Of a DNA stretch of 30,633 nt, positions 18,454 through 28,203 are shown in pieces. Under the pieces are notes generated by a model. The model did not search any database and was not told the origin of the DNA. It worked only from the letters and a program-made list of their open reading frames with translations. The DNA is from DATMNR01 sp963702765 (GTDB lineage Bacteria; Chloroflexota; Ktedonobacteria; Ktedonobacterales; Ktedonobacteraceae): contig CAVPEB010000009.1 of NCBI GenBank assembly GCA_963702765.1, positions 1-30,633 of the forward strand, written 5' to 3'. Every line of letters starts with the position of its first letter. The first letter of the stretch is position 1. Made by a program: the position numbers and the translations under genes.

Positions 18454-18977
18454 ATGCAACCCAACCCTTTCCCAGAAGACACGACTCATAGGCAACCAAC
18501 CGAGCCATACCCTCCTACACCACAATATCAGCAAGAAGGTCAATATGTTCCCTCACCATACCAGAGTCAGCAGCAAGGTCAGCAAATACCACCACCCTAT
18601 CAGTACACAACTCCACCGCCTGTTCAGCAAAGCTCAACTATGAACGATGGAAGCTCACGAAAATACATCATTGGCAAAATCATCGACTTCATTCGATGGA
18701 TTATCGTTGCTTTGGAGCTTTTGTTCCTTGTGCGTTTTGTATTAGAACTAATTGGAGCTGACCCAAACAATATTTTTGCTCAGTTCCTTTATAAATTCAC
18801 TGATTTCTTTCTTTATCCTTTCCTAGGTATTGTGCCAAATACCTATATCGGCAAAAATGGTGCATTCATCGATTGGTCTACGTTAGTTGGCATGGCAGTG
18901 TACGGAATACTCTATACTGGATACTCAGATTATTCCTGCGTACCACTGTTTCAAGGCCTGAAGAGCCTATTGAATAG
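18454..18977 (+). CDS. YggT-family membrane protein (frameshifted near the C-terminus)
   Basis: ATG at 18454 after ACAGGAGAG. Residues 1-65 are a soluble Pro/Gln/Tyr-rich tail (PPTPQYQQEG, SPYQSQQQGQQIPPPYQYT). The YggT domain follows: a first membrane helix (FIRWIIVALELLFLVRFVLELIGADPNN), the TDFFLYPFLGIVPN block typical of the family, and a second helix from FIDWSTLVGMAVYGI. Around 18907-18918 the original frame turns into unrelated sequence that runs to 19230, but the frame beside it reads LYWILRLFLRTTVSRPEEPIE and stops at 18977, a good YggT ending. One protein of about 174 residues is therefore likely. YggT proteins are small inner-membrane proteins linked to ion homeostasis or to membrane and division sites; the exact role is unknown. 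Two hairpins follow at once. Confidence 0.75.
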
Positions 18978-19002
18978 AAGAGTAGATTGCTCTACACACA
19001 TT

Positions 19003-19060
19003 GCAGAGAGCTGTAGCTCTCTGCACCCTGGAAATGTAGGGATGGGGCTTGCCCCCATCC
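19003..19060 (+). terminator. Two consecutive hairpins ending the YggT-family transcript
   Basis: First hairpin: perfect nine-base stem GCAGAGAGC / GCTCTCTGC with loop TGTA (19003-19024). Second: GGATGGGG / CCCCATCC (19040-19047 and 19053-19060) with a five-base loop. There is no run of T after the first and only TGTATTT after the second. Their place between the corrected stop (18977) and the jet promoter region supports a terminator or transcript-insulating role. Confidence 0.55.
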
Positions 19061-19195
19061 TGTATTTACACCACTGCAGAGGCTGTACTCCTCATCTCAT
19101 ATTCCTCGTTTTCATTTCCTCTTTTACTCAGGTCATGAAGAATGCAGCAATTAAGACATTTGTGCTATCCGAACATAGGAGTTGTTTGAAGTTCA

Positions 19196-19204
19196 TGATA
19201 CAAT
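19196..19204 (+). promoter_or_regulatory. Possible extended -10 promoter for the jet operon
   Basis: TGATACAAT fits an extended -10 element (TG, one base, TACAAT), 50 bases before the jetA start and after the double hairpin. The -35 side is poor. If real, the defence operon has its own promoter and does not depend on the genes before it. Confidence 0.35.
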
Positions 19205-19253
19205 ACTTAAAAAATCCAGAGCTTGCATAAGGGACATTGGAGCGTAGAAGCGT

Positions 19254-20915
19254 ATGATTGGCTCTGACCAGTATAATGATAAGAATAAAAAAATGCTTGA
19301 TCAACAATCTTTGGTAAGCTCGAGTAATGGCCAAAACAGTCAGATAACGTCAACAGTTGGGACTTCTGATGGTATTGCTCCTGCTTCAATCTTCAATCTT
19401 ACAGATCGACTACCGATTTTCAGCTATCTCGTCAACTCTAACCGCATACGTTGGTATCGCGTAATTATGCGTGCGTTTTTGCAACATCATCGCGAATTGT
19501 ACCGTTACCAACTTACCGCACAGGAAGTCCGAGATGCCGTGCGATCTGCCTTCGACCCTGAATACACGCTAGACCAATGTCAGAATGATCTTGCCGCACT
19601 CAGAGAATGGGGAAATGTCACTACTATTTACGACTCCAGTCGTGCAACTTCTATTACCAGCTTCCTTTCACCAGCACTGTTATACCAGGCAACACCAGAA
19701 GCTATTGCAATTGAAACGTTTCTTGACGAGCAGACACGAGCAAATAGCGGCAAAGGCGCATTACGTCAGGGGGATTTACCATATTTATGGAGATCCCTCC
19801 AACTCCTTGATGAGTATTTACAGACGCCTCATTCTGAATCAACTCCTGCTCGTAGTGGTGAGATCGCTGAAGAATGGCAGCGAGCTTTCGAGATATGGAG
19901 CACGATGGCACGTGAGGCAGCGCAATATCTCGCCAATATGATCAATGCGGCCCAGCAAAGTCGACCTGATTTTGAATCTTACCAGGTGTATAAGGCAGCC
20001 GTCGTAGCATATGTGCATGGTTTCGCCCAGGCTCTCACTCAGTATAGCCGTCGAGTCCGTGAACTGTTAGCTGACTGGTCAGCAACCGGTAAGCAGGTGC
20101 AATTGATCGAAATCGTAGCACAGCATCTTGAACCACCAGGGGCAGTGAGTGAAAACAAGGCGACACTAGACGAGTTGTTGAATGAGGCTCGCAACCAGGT
20201 ATTGGCAATTGAGAACTGGTTTGCCGAGGGGAAGAATGCAGATTCTTTCCGCAGGAATGCCCTGTCTGAGGTTGATAAGGTTGTTCGCAGGGCATCCGCT
20301 CTGGCTGCTATAGCTAGACCAAATGCCAACTATGCCACTAATCTGAATATACTGGCAAATCAATTGCTGCTGGCGAAAGATGGCGAAACGGCACAGCAAA
20401 TCTTCTCTGTCGCCTTTGCTAACCTGCTACCCGTTCACCTGCCAGAGAGTCTCGCTGGTTCACCAAGTGCAGCTTATGATGCTGGCAAACTGAGCGACTG
20501 GCAAGAACCACCGACTGTTGCCCTCCGCCTGCGACCTGTCAGCCGGGCAAATCGTGGTGAACATCCATTAGAAGACCCGGTGATCGATAATCGCACGATT
20601 ATTCGCAATCTGATTGTGCAACATGAGGCTAAGCTCAAGGAGCAACGTTTGCGTTTCGAGAGGCTTTTCTTAGAAGAATATCTCGATCTAGGCACTATCA
20701 ACAATATTACTGCTGAAGATCGTGCCATTTTGATTGAGGTGATTGATAGCTGCCTGGGCGACGCAAGTAACCAATATCGTGCACCTGATGGATCGACCAT
20801 CGTTTTGCTCAATCCTGAGGAACAAACCTATGCGCTCTTACGCGCTTCTGATGGGATGCTGCTCCTGCCACGCTATAATTTGCAACGCCAGAAAGTCGAA
20901 GAGTTACCCGCATGA
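19254..20915 (+). CDS. jetA: Wadjet type II protein JetA (DUF2397/TIGR02677 family)
   Basis: A 553-residue soluble protein, the kleisin-like subunit of a type II Wadjet complex, which bridges the SMC-like JetC heads. It matches the DUF2397 pattern: RIRWYRVIMRAFLQHHRELYRYQLTAQEVRDAV near residues 63-95, then DQCQNDLAALREWGNVTTIYDSSRATSI, and a long helical middle (EEWQRAFEIWSTMAREAAQYLANMI). After ADWSATGKQ come further helices, and a late NRTIIRNLIVQHEAKLKEQRLRFERLF segment. The first about 55 residues have no family resemblance and the true start may be later (for example ATG at 19290); only a distant GGAG supports 19254. The stop overlaps the jetB start by four bases (ATGA). The assignment rests on the gene order as well as on the protein itself. 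Confidence 0.88.
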   Translation: MIGSDQYNDKNKKMLDQQSLVSSSNGQNSQITSTVGTSDGIAPASIFNLTDRLPIFSYLVNSNRIRWYRVIMRAFLQHHRELYRYQLTAQEVRDAVRSAFDPEYTLDQCQNDLAALREWGNVTTIYDSSRATSITSFLSPALLYQATPEAIAIETFLDEQTRANSGKGALRQGDLPYLWRSLQLLDEYLQTPHSESTPARSGEIAEEWQRAFEIWSTMAREAAQYLANMINAAQQSRPDFESYQVYKAAVVAYVHGFAQALTQYSRRVRELLADWSATGKQVQLIEIVAQHLEPPGAVSENKATLDELLNEARNQVLAIENWFAEGKNADSFRRNALSEVDKVVRRASALAAIARPNANYATNLNILANQLLLAKDGETAQQIFSVAFANLLPVHLPESLAGSPSAAYDAGKLSDWQEPPTVALRLRPVSRANRGEHPLEDPVIDNRTIIRNLIVQHEAKLKEQRLRFERLFLEEYLDLGTINNITAEDRAILIEVIDSCLGDASNQYRAPDGSTIVLLNPEEQTYALLRASDGMLLLPRYNLQRQKVEELPA

Positions 20916-22342
20916 TCGAAGAGAAAGAGTTAGTTGCTACAGAGAAATTTCCAGAGATCACCAACGATTACCAGCAAAGCGCAATTCCAAAGGGCAATCG
21001 CACTGCTCTCATTGTAAATTCTCGTCGGCGGGCATCCACTGCTGATCTGATGAAAGCTCATCTTGCTTTGATGGAAAAGGAAGTGATCTTGCCGAAGCAA
21101 AGCGATCTCTTCCGCCTGGTGAAATATCATTACTATGCCCTACAATCATGGCACGACCAGCATACGGGATGGCGCATCCAACGAGATGCCAGCGCAATTC
21201 GCCTGATTCGTAATCCAGGTATCACCACTGCAGGCTACCTTTACGACCGATTAAAAGAGCCAGGAGACTTCGCTTGCCTGACGTGGATTCTTTGGTACGC
21301 TGAGAACCGTCAACTGTCAGGACGGGGCAATGATCAGCAATTTTTACTTTCCCAACTGGCCGAACAGATACAGGAACAGTCTGCGTCTGGTCCAGCCAAC
21401 GAGCGAAAATTCGATTTCCGCAAGCCTACCGATCGTTATAGCATCCAGCGTGCGCTGCAATACCTGGAAGACCTTGGCGGTTTGCAACTGGTCGATGGAC
21501 AAACAAGAGATTGGGTGGAGCAAACCGCGAGCGCTGATGCACTGTATGAATTCACAGATGTAGTGCGTTCACTGATTGTGGCGCTTCATCCGCAGTTGGT
21601 GACGATGGTTGCAGATCAGTTAAAAGATCACTCGACCACCCTACAACCTGCCATACGTCTAAATCCTGCCGGGATGGTGATATCACCCCTGGTGCGTGCC
21701 TGGCGTACTTTGCTGCTTGGCCCGGCGCTTTTCAGATTTGATGATTCATCAGCATTTGCCGAATTATTAGCGCACGCGGATGCGTTAGCCAACGAATTAC
21801 TTGAAACCTTTGGTTGGTCGCTTGATATACACCGCGATTATGCCTGTATTGTACGTGCAAGTGGCACGACATCAGGCCCGGTGACAATCCTGACACCCTT
21901 TGGTACCAATGATCAGATCGCTATGTTCCTGTGCAAAGGCATCCGAGATCAGGTCGAAACCGGCATCTGGCCATCGCCCGATACCTATGGTTGTGTGCAT
22001 GTAACGACCGAAGATATGTCGGAATTGTTCTACAGTATTCGTGAACGCTACGGAGAGAACTGGGGATCTGAGGCTCGAAACAAAAGTTCACGTAGTCTGT
22101 TAAATGATGTCTATAGGAAAATGCGCCAGGCAGGTCTGCTGCGAGGTCCAGACGATGCAGGTAATATGTTGGTGTTACCAACTGCCGCCCGTTATACTGC
22201 TACTTACGAGAAAGCTGGCCAGGGGACAAAAGAACTTGTCGGAGTTGCCTCCAAGAACGGTAGCTCCTCAAAGAAAAAGTCAAGTAACTCACGAGAAACG
22301 ATCGTAATCACAATGCCGGAACTAGGGTTAGATGAGGAATAG
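20912..22342 (+). CDS. jetB: Wadjet type II protein JetB (DUF2398/TIGR02678 family)
   Basis: A 476-residue protein, the KITE-like winged-helix subunit that binds JetA in the Wadjet complex. DUF2398 features: an N-terminal RRRASTADLMKAHLALMEKEVILP helix, LVKYHYYALQSWHDQHTGWRIQRDASAIRLIRNPG (the conserved W..TGW..R.....RL.K.P pattern), CLTWILWYAENRQLSG, and DRYSIQRALQYLEDLGGLQLVDG followed by ALYEFTDVVRSLIVAL. The C-terminal half (TAYEKAGQ and a Lys/Ser tail) is less conserved. The four-base overlap with jetA implies coupled translation. After the stop 54 bases follow before jetC, containing a small GCTAT-GTG-ATAGC hairpin and the jetC ribosome binding site. Confidence 0.88.
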   Translation: MIEEKELVATEKFPEITNDYQQSAIPKGNRTALIVNSRRRASTADLMKAHLALMEKEVILPKQSDLFRLVKYHYYALQSWHDQHTGWRIQRDASAIRLIRNPGITTAGYLYDRLKEPGDFACLTWILWYAENRQLSGRGNDQQFLLSQLAEQIQEQSASGPANERKFDFRKPTDRYSIQRALQYLEDLGGLQLVDGQTRDWVEQTASADALYEFTDVVRSLIVALHPQLVTMVADQLKDHSTTLQPAIRLNPAGMVISPLVRAWRTLLLGPALFRFDDSSAFAELLAHADALANELLETFGWSLDIHRDYACIVRASGTTSGPVTILTPFGTNDQIAMFLCKGIRDQVETGIWPSPDTYGCVHVTTEDMSELFYSIRERYGENWGSEARNKSSRSLLNDVYRKMRQAGLLRGPDDAGNMLVLPTAARYTATYEKAGQGTKELVGVASKNGSSSKKKSSNSRETIVITMPELGLDEE

Positions 22343-22384
22343 CAGGGACTCACAGCTATGTGATAGCACGACCTGCAAGATGTA

Positions 22385-22390
22385 AGAGGA
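22385..22390 (+). promoter_or_regulatory. Ribosome binding site pointing to an out-of-frame jetC start
   Basis: AGAGGA six bases before the ATG at 22397 is the only strong ribosome binding site in front of jetC. That ATG is in a different frame from the main jetC frame, which otherwise offers only a TTG at 22410 or an ATG at 22443 with no ribosome site. An extra A in the GAAAATGG run (22439-22445) would explain the mismatch. Confidence 0.55.
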
Positions 22391-22396
22391 CAAAAA

Positions 22397-25300
22397 ATGC
22401 AACGCACGTTTGAGAATTTTGCTGAATGGTCAGTTGCTGAAAATGGAGCAACTGAAGAAGCTGCGGCTCGCACAGCTCGAAATGTTCGTCGATATACTAC
22501 AGCAGCAAGCAGGTGGGCCACTGGGCTATCGACTGCGCCGCATCATCCTGACAAATTTCTGGCTCTACGGTCAGCAAGAATTTGAGATACCACACGGAAG
22601 ACTTTTCCTGGCAGGAGAGAACGCGAGTGGCAAATCAACCGTGCTGACGGCTGCTCTACCTCTCGCTCTCGATGGTGATCTCCGGCCCAATCGTCTCGAC
22701 ACCTTCGGTGGACGCGAGAGACATATCCAGTATTACGTCCTCGGAGGTTCAGATTCGGCAACTCCATTCAACCATGAGCGGCGTACATCTTACATCGCAC
22801 TGGAATTTGAATGGTGCAATCCCGATGTCCCTCCAATCGCCCCAGAGATTCGACAGCGGTGGGAGAATGGGGATCGAGAAAAGACACGCTTCCTTACGAT
22901 TGGTATTAGCCTGGCCGGAAATCTAAACGCCAGCGACCGCATACGCCCACTGCGCTTCTTGATAACAGACGGTTCTCGATTAGGATACGAACTCGACACC
23001 ATCTATGAGACGGGCAACAAACACGATAAACGAGCATACGATCATCCACGGTTTAAGCAAGTGCTCGAAGGGCATGGGATCATTTGTGACTCCCAGGCCG
23101 ATTATGAGCGGCAGGTATCCCGCTATTTGTTCGGATTTAGCGACGAAAAGGACTTCCAAAAACTGATCGACCTGCTCTTGACCTTACGCCGCCCAAACTT
23201 AAGCAGTGAATTGAGTTTTTCACGAGTACATGACTACCTCAAGCAGTCACTGCGTAAAATCTCGGGTGAGACAACTTCACGTGTGATTGGAACAATCGAC
23301 CGTATTGACGCGATCAATAGCGAAATTGAACGTATTCAAGAAGCGTATGAGGCGACTGATCGCTTACATCGAGCGCAGCAACAAGTTGCACTGATAAGAG
23401 CGCAACTTGCCGCTTGTGAATATACTGGTGCGCACCTTGTAGAAAGTAGCGCACAAAATCGAGTGACAAAACTGCGTAAAGACCTTTTGGCGGCTGAAAA
23501 CGAACGAAAGAGAGCAGAAGCACGCTCACAAGCGTTACGAGTAGAGCAATTTGAGGTCAACGGCCAGATCAAAGCATTAGAAGCCAGTGAGGGATTAGAG
23601 GTAGCAAAAAGGCTTGCATCTGCGCGTGAACGATTGCACGAGGCTGAGGCACAAATACAACTCCAAAAGGACAGCCGCGAGTCTGCTCGTCAATCACTAA
23701 CAGAACTAACCGAAAGCATAGTACGCCAACGCGCACGTTTCGAGACATTGAAGGCAGAAAGCTTGTCACACCTGGAAGATTTGTCTTCGATTGCAACTGA
23801 AGAGGCACTCTGGGAGGCTGTCTCATTACAGTTGCAAGAAGCTTCCCACCAGCTTAGCAGCGTCTCAACTGAAATCACAAGCAGGCCGAAAGCGCTTGCA
23901 CGTGTTGCTATATTGATTGAAGCAGATTCAGAAGACCGCATTGCCTGGTTACACACACTCGAAGGGCTGCATCAGGAAAGGGAAAAGATAGATAGTAGAG
24001 TTCAATACGCCCGTTCACTCGAAACAACACGTTTTCAAGAATTGGATGAAGCCCGCCATCGGTTCGAGTCTGCTCAAGACCGCGCATACGAATTACAACA
24101 AAACCTCGATACTACGTTGGAGCAGTTCTTCATAGAGGGCATCTTCACCAATCCTCTTGATATCATGGATGATGCAACACAGACTCAAGAAGATACAAAC
24201 GATGAAGAGTCCCTCGTAGGTAAAGTAGTAGAACAATTAGCTTCAGCCATCAAACGATATCAGCAAATAATAGATGAACTTGATCGTGATCTGGCAGGGG
24301 CAGCAAACCTGGCACAAGGCGAACTGAACGAGTTGCAACTACTGACCGGAAGCAAGCAACACGAGCTATCCGAAATGCAGGCTCTCTATGAGCAAAAACT
24401 ATCCGAGCCTGAGTTCACTCCTGCGCATCCAGATCGTCGGACACTTGCCCGAGCCAGGCTTGCAGAGCAAGGCATAGTCGCTCTACCACTTTATTCACTC
24501 CTTGATTTCGCTCCTGATATTGAAAATGAAAGCGCTGAGGCTGGACGTATCGAATATATGCTCGAAGATGCTGGACTACTCGATGCGTTAGTTATAGCGC
24601 CACAGCAAGTAGTCGCCGCAGACGCACTTCTTGCTGTGGAGGGACTGAGCGATTGCCGTCTTGATATAGACGCCTTTCTCAGGCTGAAAAACGAACACCC
24701 CCGCAATTTTGAGCATGTTCAATTGAATATCAGCGGGCTTTGTTTCGATACTTCTATCCGGAAATCCCTGGTTGATGATGATACCGATTGGGAATCAACG
24801 CTTGCAGCTATTCTGCAAGCTTTAGGTCACAGCGAGAGTGCCCAGGGAACCAGTGCTGTAAGAACCAATCAGGATGGGTCCTGGTCTCATGGATTGCTTA
24901 CCGGGCATGCAGGAGGAGGCGAAGCAAGATATATTGGAAGAACTACCCGCCTGCGTATAAGACAGCGCGAATTAGACGAGCTGAAACAGAAACAGGCCAT
25001 TCGTGAAGAGGAGCTTCAGGCATTATACAGTCAACTTGCGTACTACGAACATCAATTGTCTCAGATCCAGGAAAAGCAAACTAGGATACGCAAGATTTTG
25101 CCAGAGAGTGGTATCGAAGAGATGTACGCAGAGCTTTCACAGACCAGATTTACTGTAGATGATCTCAGAAGTAAGTATCAAAGAGCGCGTTTACAGACAC
25201 AAGAGGCAAGGCAGGCGTACAACAGGCTTCTTGCTCAATTAGAGCGTGAGTGTAAGGGGATTGCTCAATTAGCAAGTGATGCAAAACATGTCCAAAGCAC

Positions 25301-26837
25301 GCTCATGGGAATGGTCAAATTAAAAAACCAGGCTACATCGTTACAGATGCAAATGAAGACTATCATCAATACCTGGGAGGAGTTTCAGAGAACACGAGAG
25401 GCACAAGAAAGAGCAAAGATTAACGAAGCTAATGTTGCAACTCTATACGAACGTATTCACCAGCAATTTCTAGAAGCCCAGTCAGAAGCGAACGAATTAC
25501 TTCGGGTAGCAGAATCATCAAATGCAGAGGAATTGAGTGAACGGCTGCGCATATTACATGAACAATCCGAGATGCTTTCTACACAACTCGATGAGACTAA
25601 AACGAGCTTTATCAGCGCAGATGTGCGCGCCAGCACGATGCAGGAGCATCTAGAGGAAGCCGAGGAATATTTACAGCATGCACAATACGACAGTTCAGAA
25701 AAACAGAGACACCTTGTTTTACTACTTTCAGAATATCCTACGACGGAACTTCTTGAGATACGTGAACTGACCAAGGGTGGAGAGTATGTTAAAGCAGCAC
25801 AGAAATTGTTGAACGAAGCATTACGTGAGAGCGACATCGCAGTACGCAAGCAAGAATTGGAAGAACAGTATCGTGATATGTACAATGCGCTGTCACGTAC
25901 CTTCAATCGCGAACAGTCGCTCCTGCTCGAATACGGGCCAGACATGGACGATCAGGGTCACGTTGTTTTCCTGAATGAAAATAAAAGTAGACCTGTCGAA
26001 CTGCTTGAACTATTAAGCGATCGTATCGAGATGCAGAAAATGCTACTCAGGCAAGAAGAGCGACAGTTATTTGAAGATTTTCTTCTGCAAGAGATAGCTG
26101 AAGCAATTCGCACGCACATTCTCGAGGCAGAAGAATGGGTGCAGCAGGTCAATGGAGTACTCAAAGGACTGCCTATGATCGGTGAGCACTACGCATTACA
26201 GTGGAAGCCTCCCGCAGAATATGATCTCACAAAGTTAGGCAGTCATCTAGCACAACACTACAAGCTCTTACGCAAACCAGCGCAAACCTTGACTACCGAA
26301 GAGACAGAAGCTCTTATGAACGCGTTCCGACGAGAGATTGAGTCTGCGCGTATTCGACAACAAGAGAATCCTGAGACGAATTTCATGGAAACGCTGGAAC
26401 AAGTCTTCGACTATCGTGAGTGGTTCCATTTCGATGTGCTTGTTGCGCCTGTTGGAGGTCAATGGCATCGTTTAACCGATCGCATGGCTGGTACACGAAG
26501 CGGAGCAGAACAACTATTTGCGCTGTACGTACCACTCTTTGCAGCCCTGGCTGCTCTTTATCGAAGTGCTGCTCCTGGCGCTCCCCGATTGCTTGCGTTA
26601 GATGAGGCATTTGACAAGGTGAGTGTCGCCAACACGCAGCGCATCATGGAATTTCTTGTCTCGCAAGATTTCCAATGGATCATGACCGGGCCACAAATCA
26701 GCGGCACAGGAGCGAAAATACCGGCGTGTGCAAGATACCTGATGATTCACGAAAAGGGTTCACCAGTAGCTACAGCATCTGCTTCTTTTTGGAGCGACAG
26801 TCAAAGTCCACAAGGGACAATGAGCAAGAAAAAGTGA
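22397..26837 (+). CDS. jetC: Wadjet type II SMC-like ATPase JetC (TIGR02680 family)
   Basis: About 1475 residues, the SMC/MukB-like motor that extrudes DNA loops in Wadjet. The N-terminal head reads YGQQEFEIPHGRLFLAGENASGKST (Walker A; residues 69-77 counted from the TTG at 22410) and LDGDLRPNRLDTFGG, as in TIGR02680. Two long coiled-coil arms flank a central domain (RLAEQGIVALPLYSLLDFAPD, AGLLDALVIAP), which is the family's hinge-region signature. The C-terminal head has SGAEQLFALYVPLFAALA (ABC signature) and RLLALDEAFDKV (Walker B, D1398/E1399). All ATPase motifs are present. The start given is the ATG with the good ribosome site; it needs one shift near 22440 to join the main frame, whose in-frame alternatives are 22410 (TTG) and 22443 (ATG). 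The stop overlaps the jetD GTG by four bases. Confidence 0.92.
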
Positions 26838-28203
26838 AAGTGACAGAATCACTCCCACGTAATCCTCAAAATGTGCAAAAAGCAGTCACATTTTTCACAC
26901 AGGCAAATTTACATCGCCTGCTTGCGAAGCTGCGTGAGAAGTACATTGAGATTGGACGAGTAGGTGGCCAGGTGCTTTTGGAGAATACTACACCGGGCGA
27001 ACGACGCGAGATTGCCAGTTTTCTAGCCAGGCCACCCTATGCAGATAGCAATTTGAAGATAAAGCTGTCTGATATTGAAAAAGCTCTTCAGCACAGTTTC
27101 AACTGCGGATTACCTGAACTACTCGCTGCTTTCTTTCCTGGCCAGCCACTTGTGACCCACCAAGCAAAGAGAGAAGCGCACGCAATACACCAGGCTGATT
27201 TTCGCGCCAGTTTGCTCTCCATAGCTTCAACAATTGCCCGAAGGATCACAAGGTAAGTACTGGTTACAATATGGACAGCATGGGCAAGAGTGGATATTTT
27301 CTCGTTTCAAAAATTCCCATGCAGATGAACAGGATCGACAACTGAAACTGGTACGTTACGTAGCAAATGTGCTCAATCAGTTACCTGAACCAGATGCACC
27401 GGAACGTTTAGCTCTCTTTGCCCAGCGAACCTGTGGAGACCCGCATGCACTCGATTCAAATATGGCTGCTGGAAGGCTTCTATTACTTGCCCTCAATGAT
27501 CTTGCTCAAGGCCTGGAAGCGAGTAGTTCACAACGTACAAAAACGCCACAAGACAGGGAACAAGAGCTACGTTTGTATAAAGATGCAGGTCTGCTTGTCG
27601 ATACAGTATCATCAAGTGTGGCAACCTTCAATCTCGCAAGCGCAATCTATCACAATGATACATCTGATCCACTTGTTCAGGCTGCAGGCAAACGCGTACT
27701 TCTCCTCCCAATGCGACAGTTGCTTGAATGGAAGCGCCTTACTCCTGCGAGCACAAGGATTTACATGTTTGAGAACCCACAGGTATTCGAAGAGGTTATT
27801 TCAGCCTTAGAATCCGCCAGTTCATTACCTACACTTGTTTGCACATCAGGTTGGCCAAGTGCAGCCACACTACGTCTTCTCGACCAACTCCTTGAAGAAT
27901 CCCCTGACAACTGTTTGTATTATAGCGGAGACTTTGATTTGAAAGGTTTGCAGATCGCCACATATTTAGCCGCGCGCTACCAGGGACGTTGTCACCCGTG
28001 GCATTTTGATGCGACTTCTTACGAAATCGCACTGAAAGCCGATGGTATCGAGGCACCAGCAGGAGAATTGAAGATGCTAAACGCACTTCCTGAAGTCTTT
28101 AAGCCACTGGTGAAGAGAGATGCAAGAAAAGCAGAAGTGGGCTTTTCAGGAAGGCATTGTCGAACTGCTGGTGAACGATCTGCGAGCTTCCATCTATAGC
28201 TGA
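26834..28203 (+). CDS. jetD: Wadjet type II TOPRIM nuclease JetD (DUF2399/TIGR02679 family), two apparent frameshifts
   Basis: About 456 residues in three frames. Part 1 (GTG at 26834 to about 27230) has TQANLHRLLAKLREKYIEIGRVGG and FLARPPYADSNLKIKLSDIEKAL, the N-terminal region of TIGR02679. Part 2 (about 27230-28113) has the DUF2399 TOPRIM domain: FENPQVFEEV (acidic Glu), TLVCTSGWPSAATLRLLDQL and YYSGDFDLKGLQIATYLAARY (GDFDxxG metal site). Part 3 (28114-28203) reads MQEKQKWAFQEGIVELLVNDL, the conserved tail (E..vv..LL.DL). Removing one base near 27230 and one near 28115 restores a complete protein. JetD is the nuclease that cuts plasmid DNA held by the JetABC loop extruder. As written, the plus-strand frame would be inactive; conserved motifs in all three parts argue for sequence errors or very recent damage. 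The stop touches the end of the TPR gene with no spacer. Confidence 0.88.

Noticed and set aside
18978..19230. Continuation of the YggT frame to 19230
   Set aside because: It runs through two hairpins and reads unlike any YggT ending; the neighbouring frame gives a proper ending at 18977.
25457..25945. 162-codon open frame on the minus strand inside jetC
   Set aside because: Ser/Cys/Arg-rich composition of a shadow frame opposite coiled-coil coding sequence; no ribosome site or family pattern.
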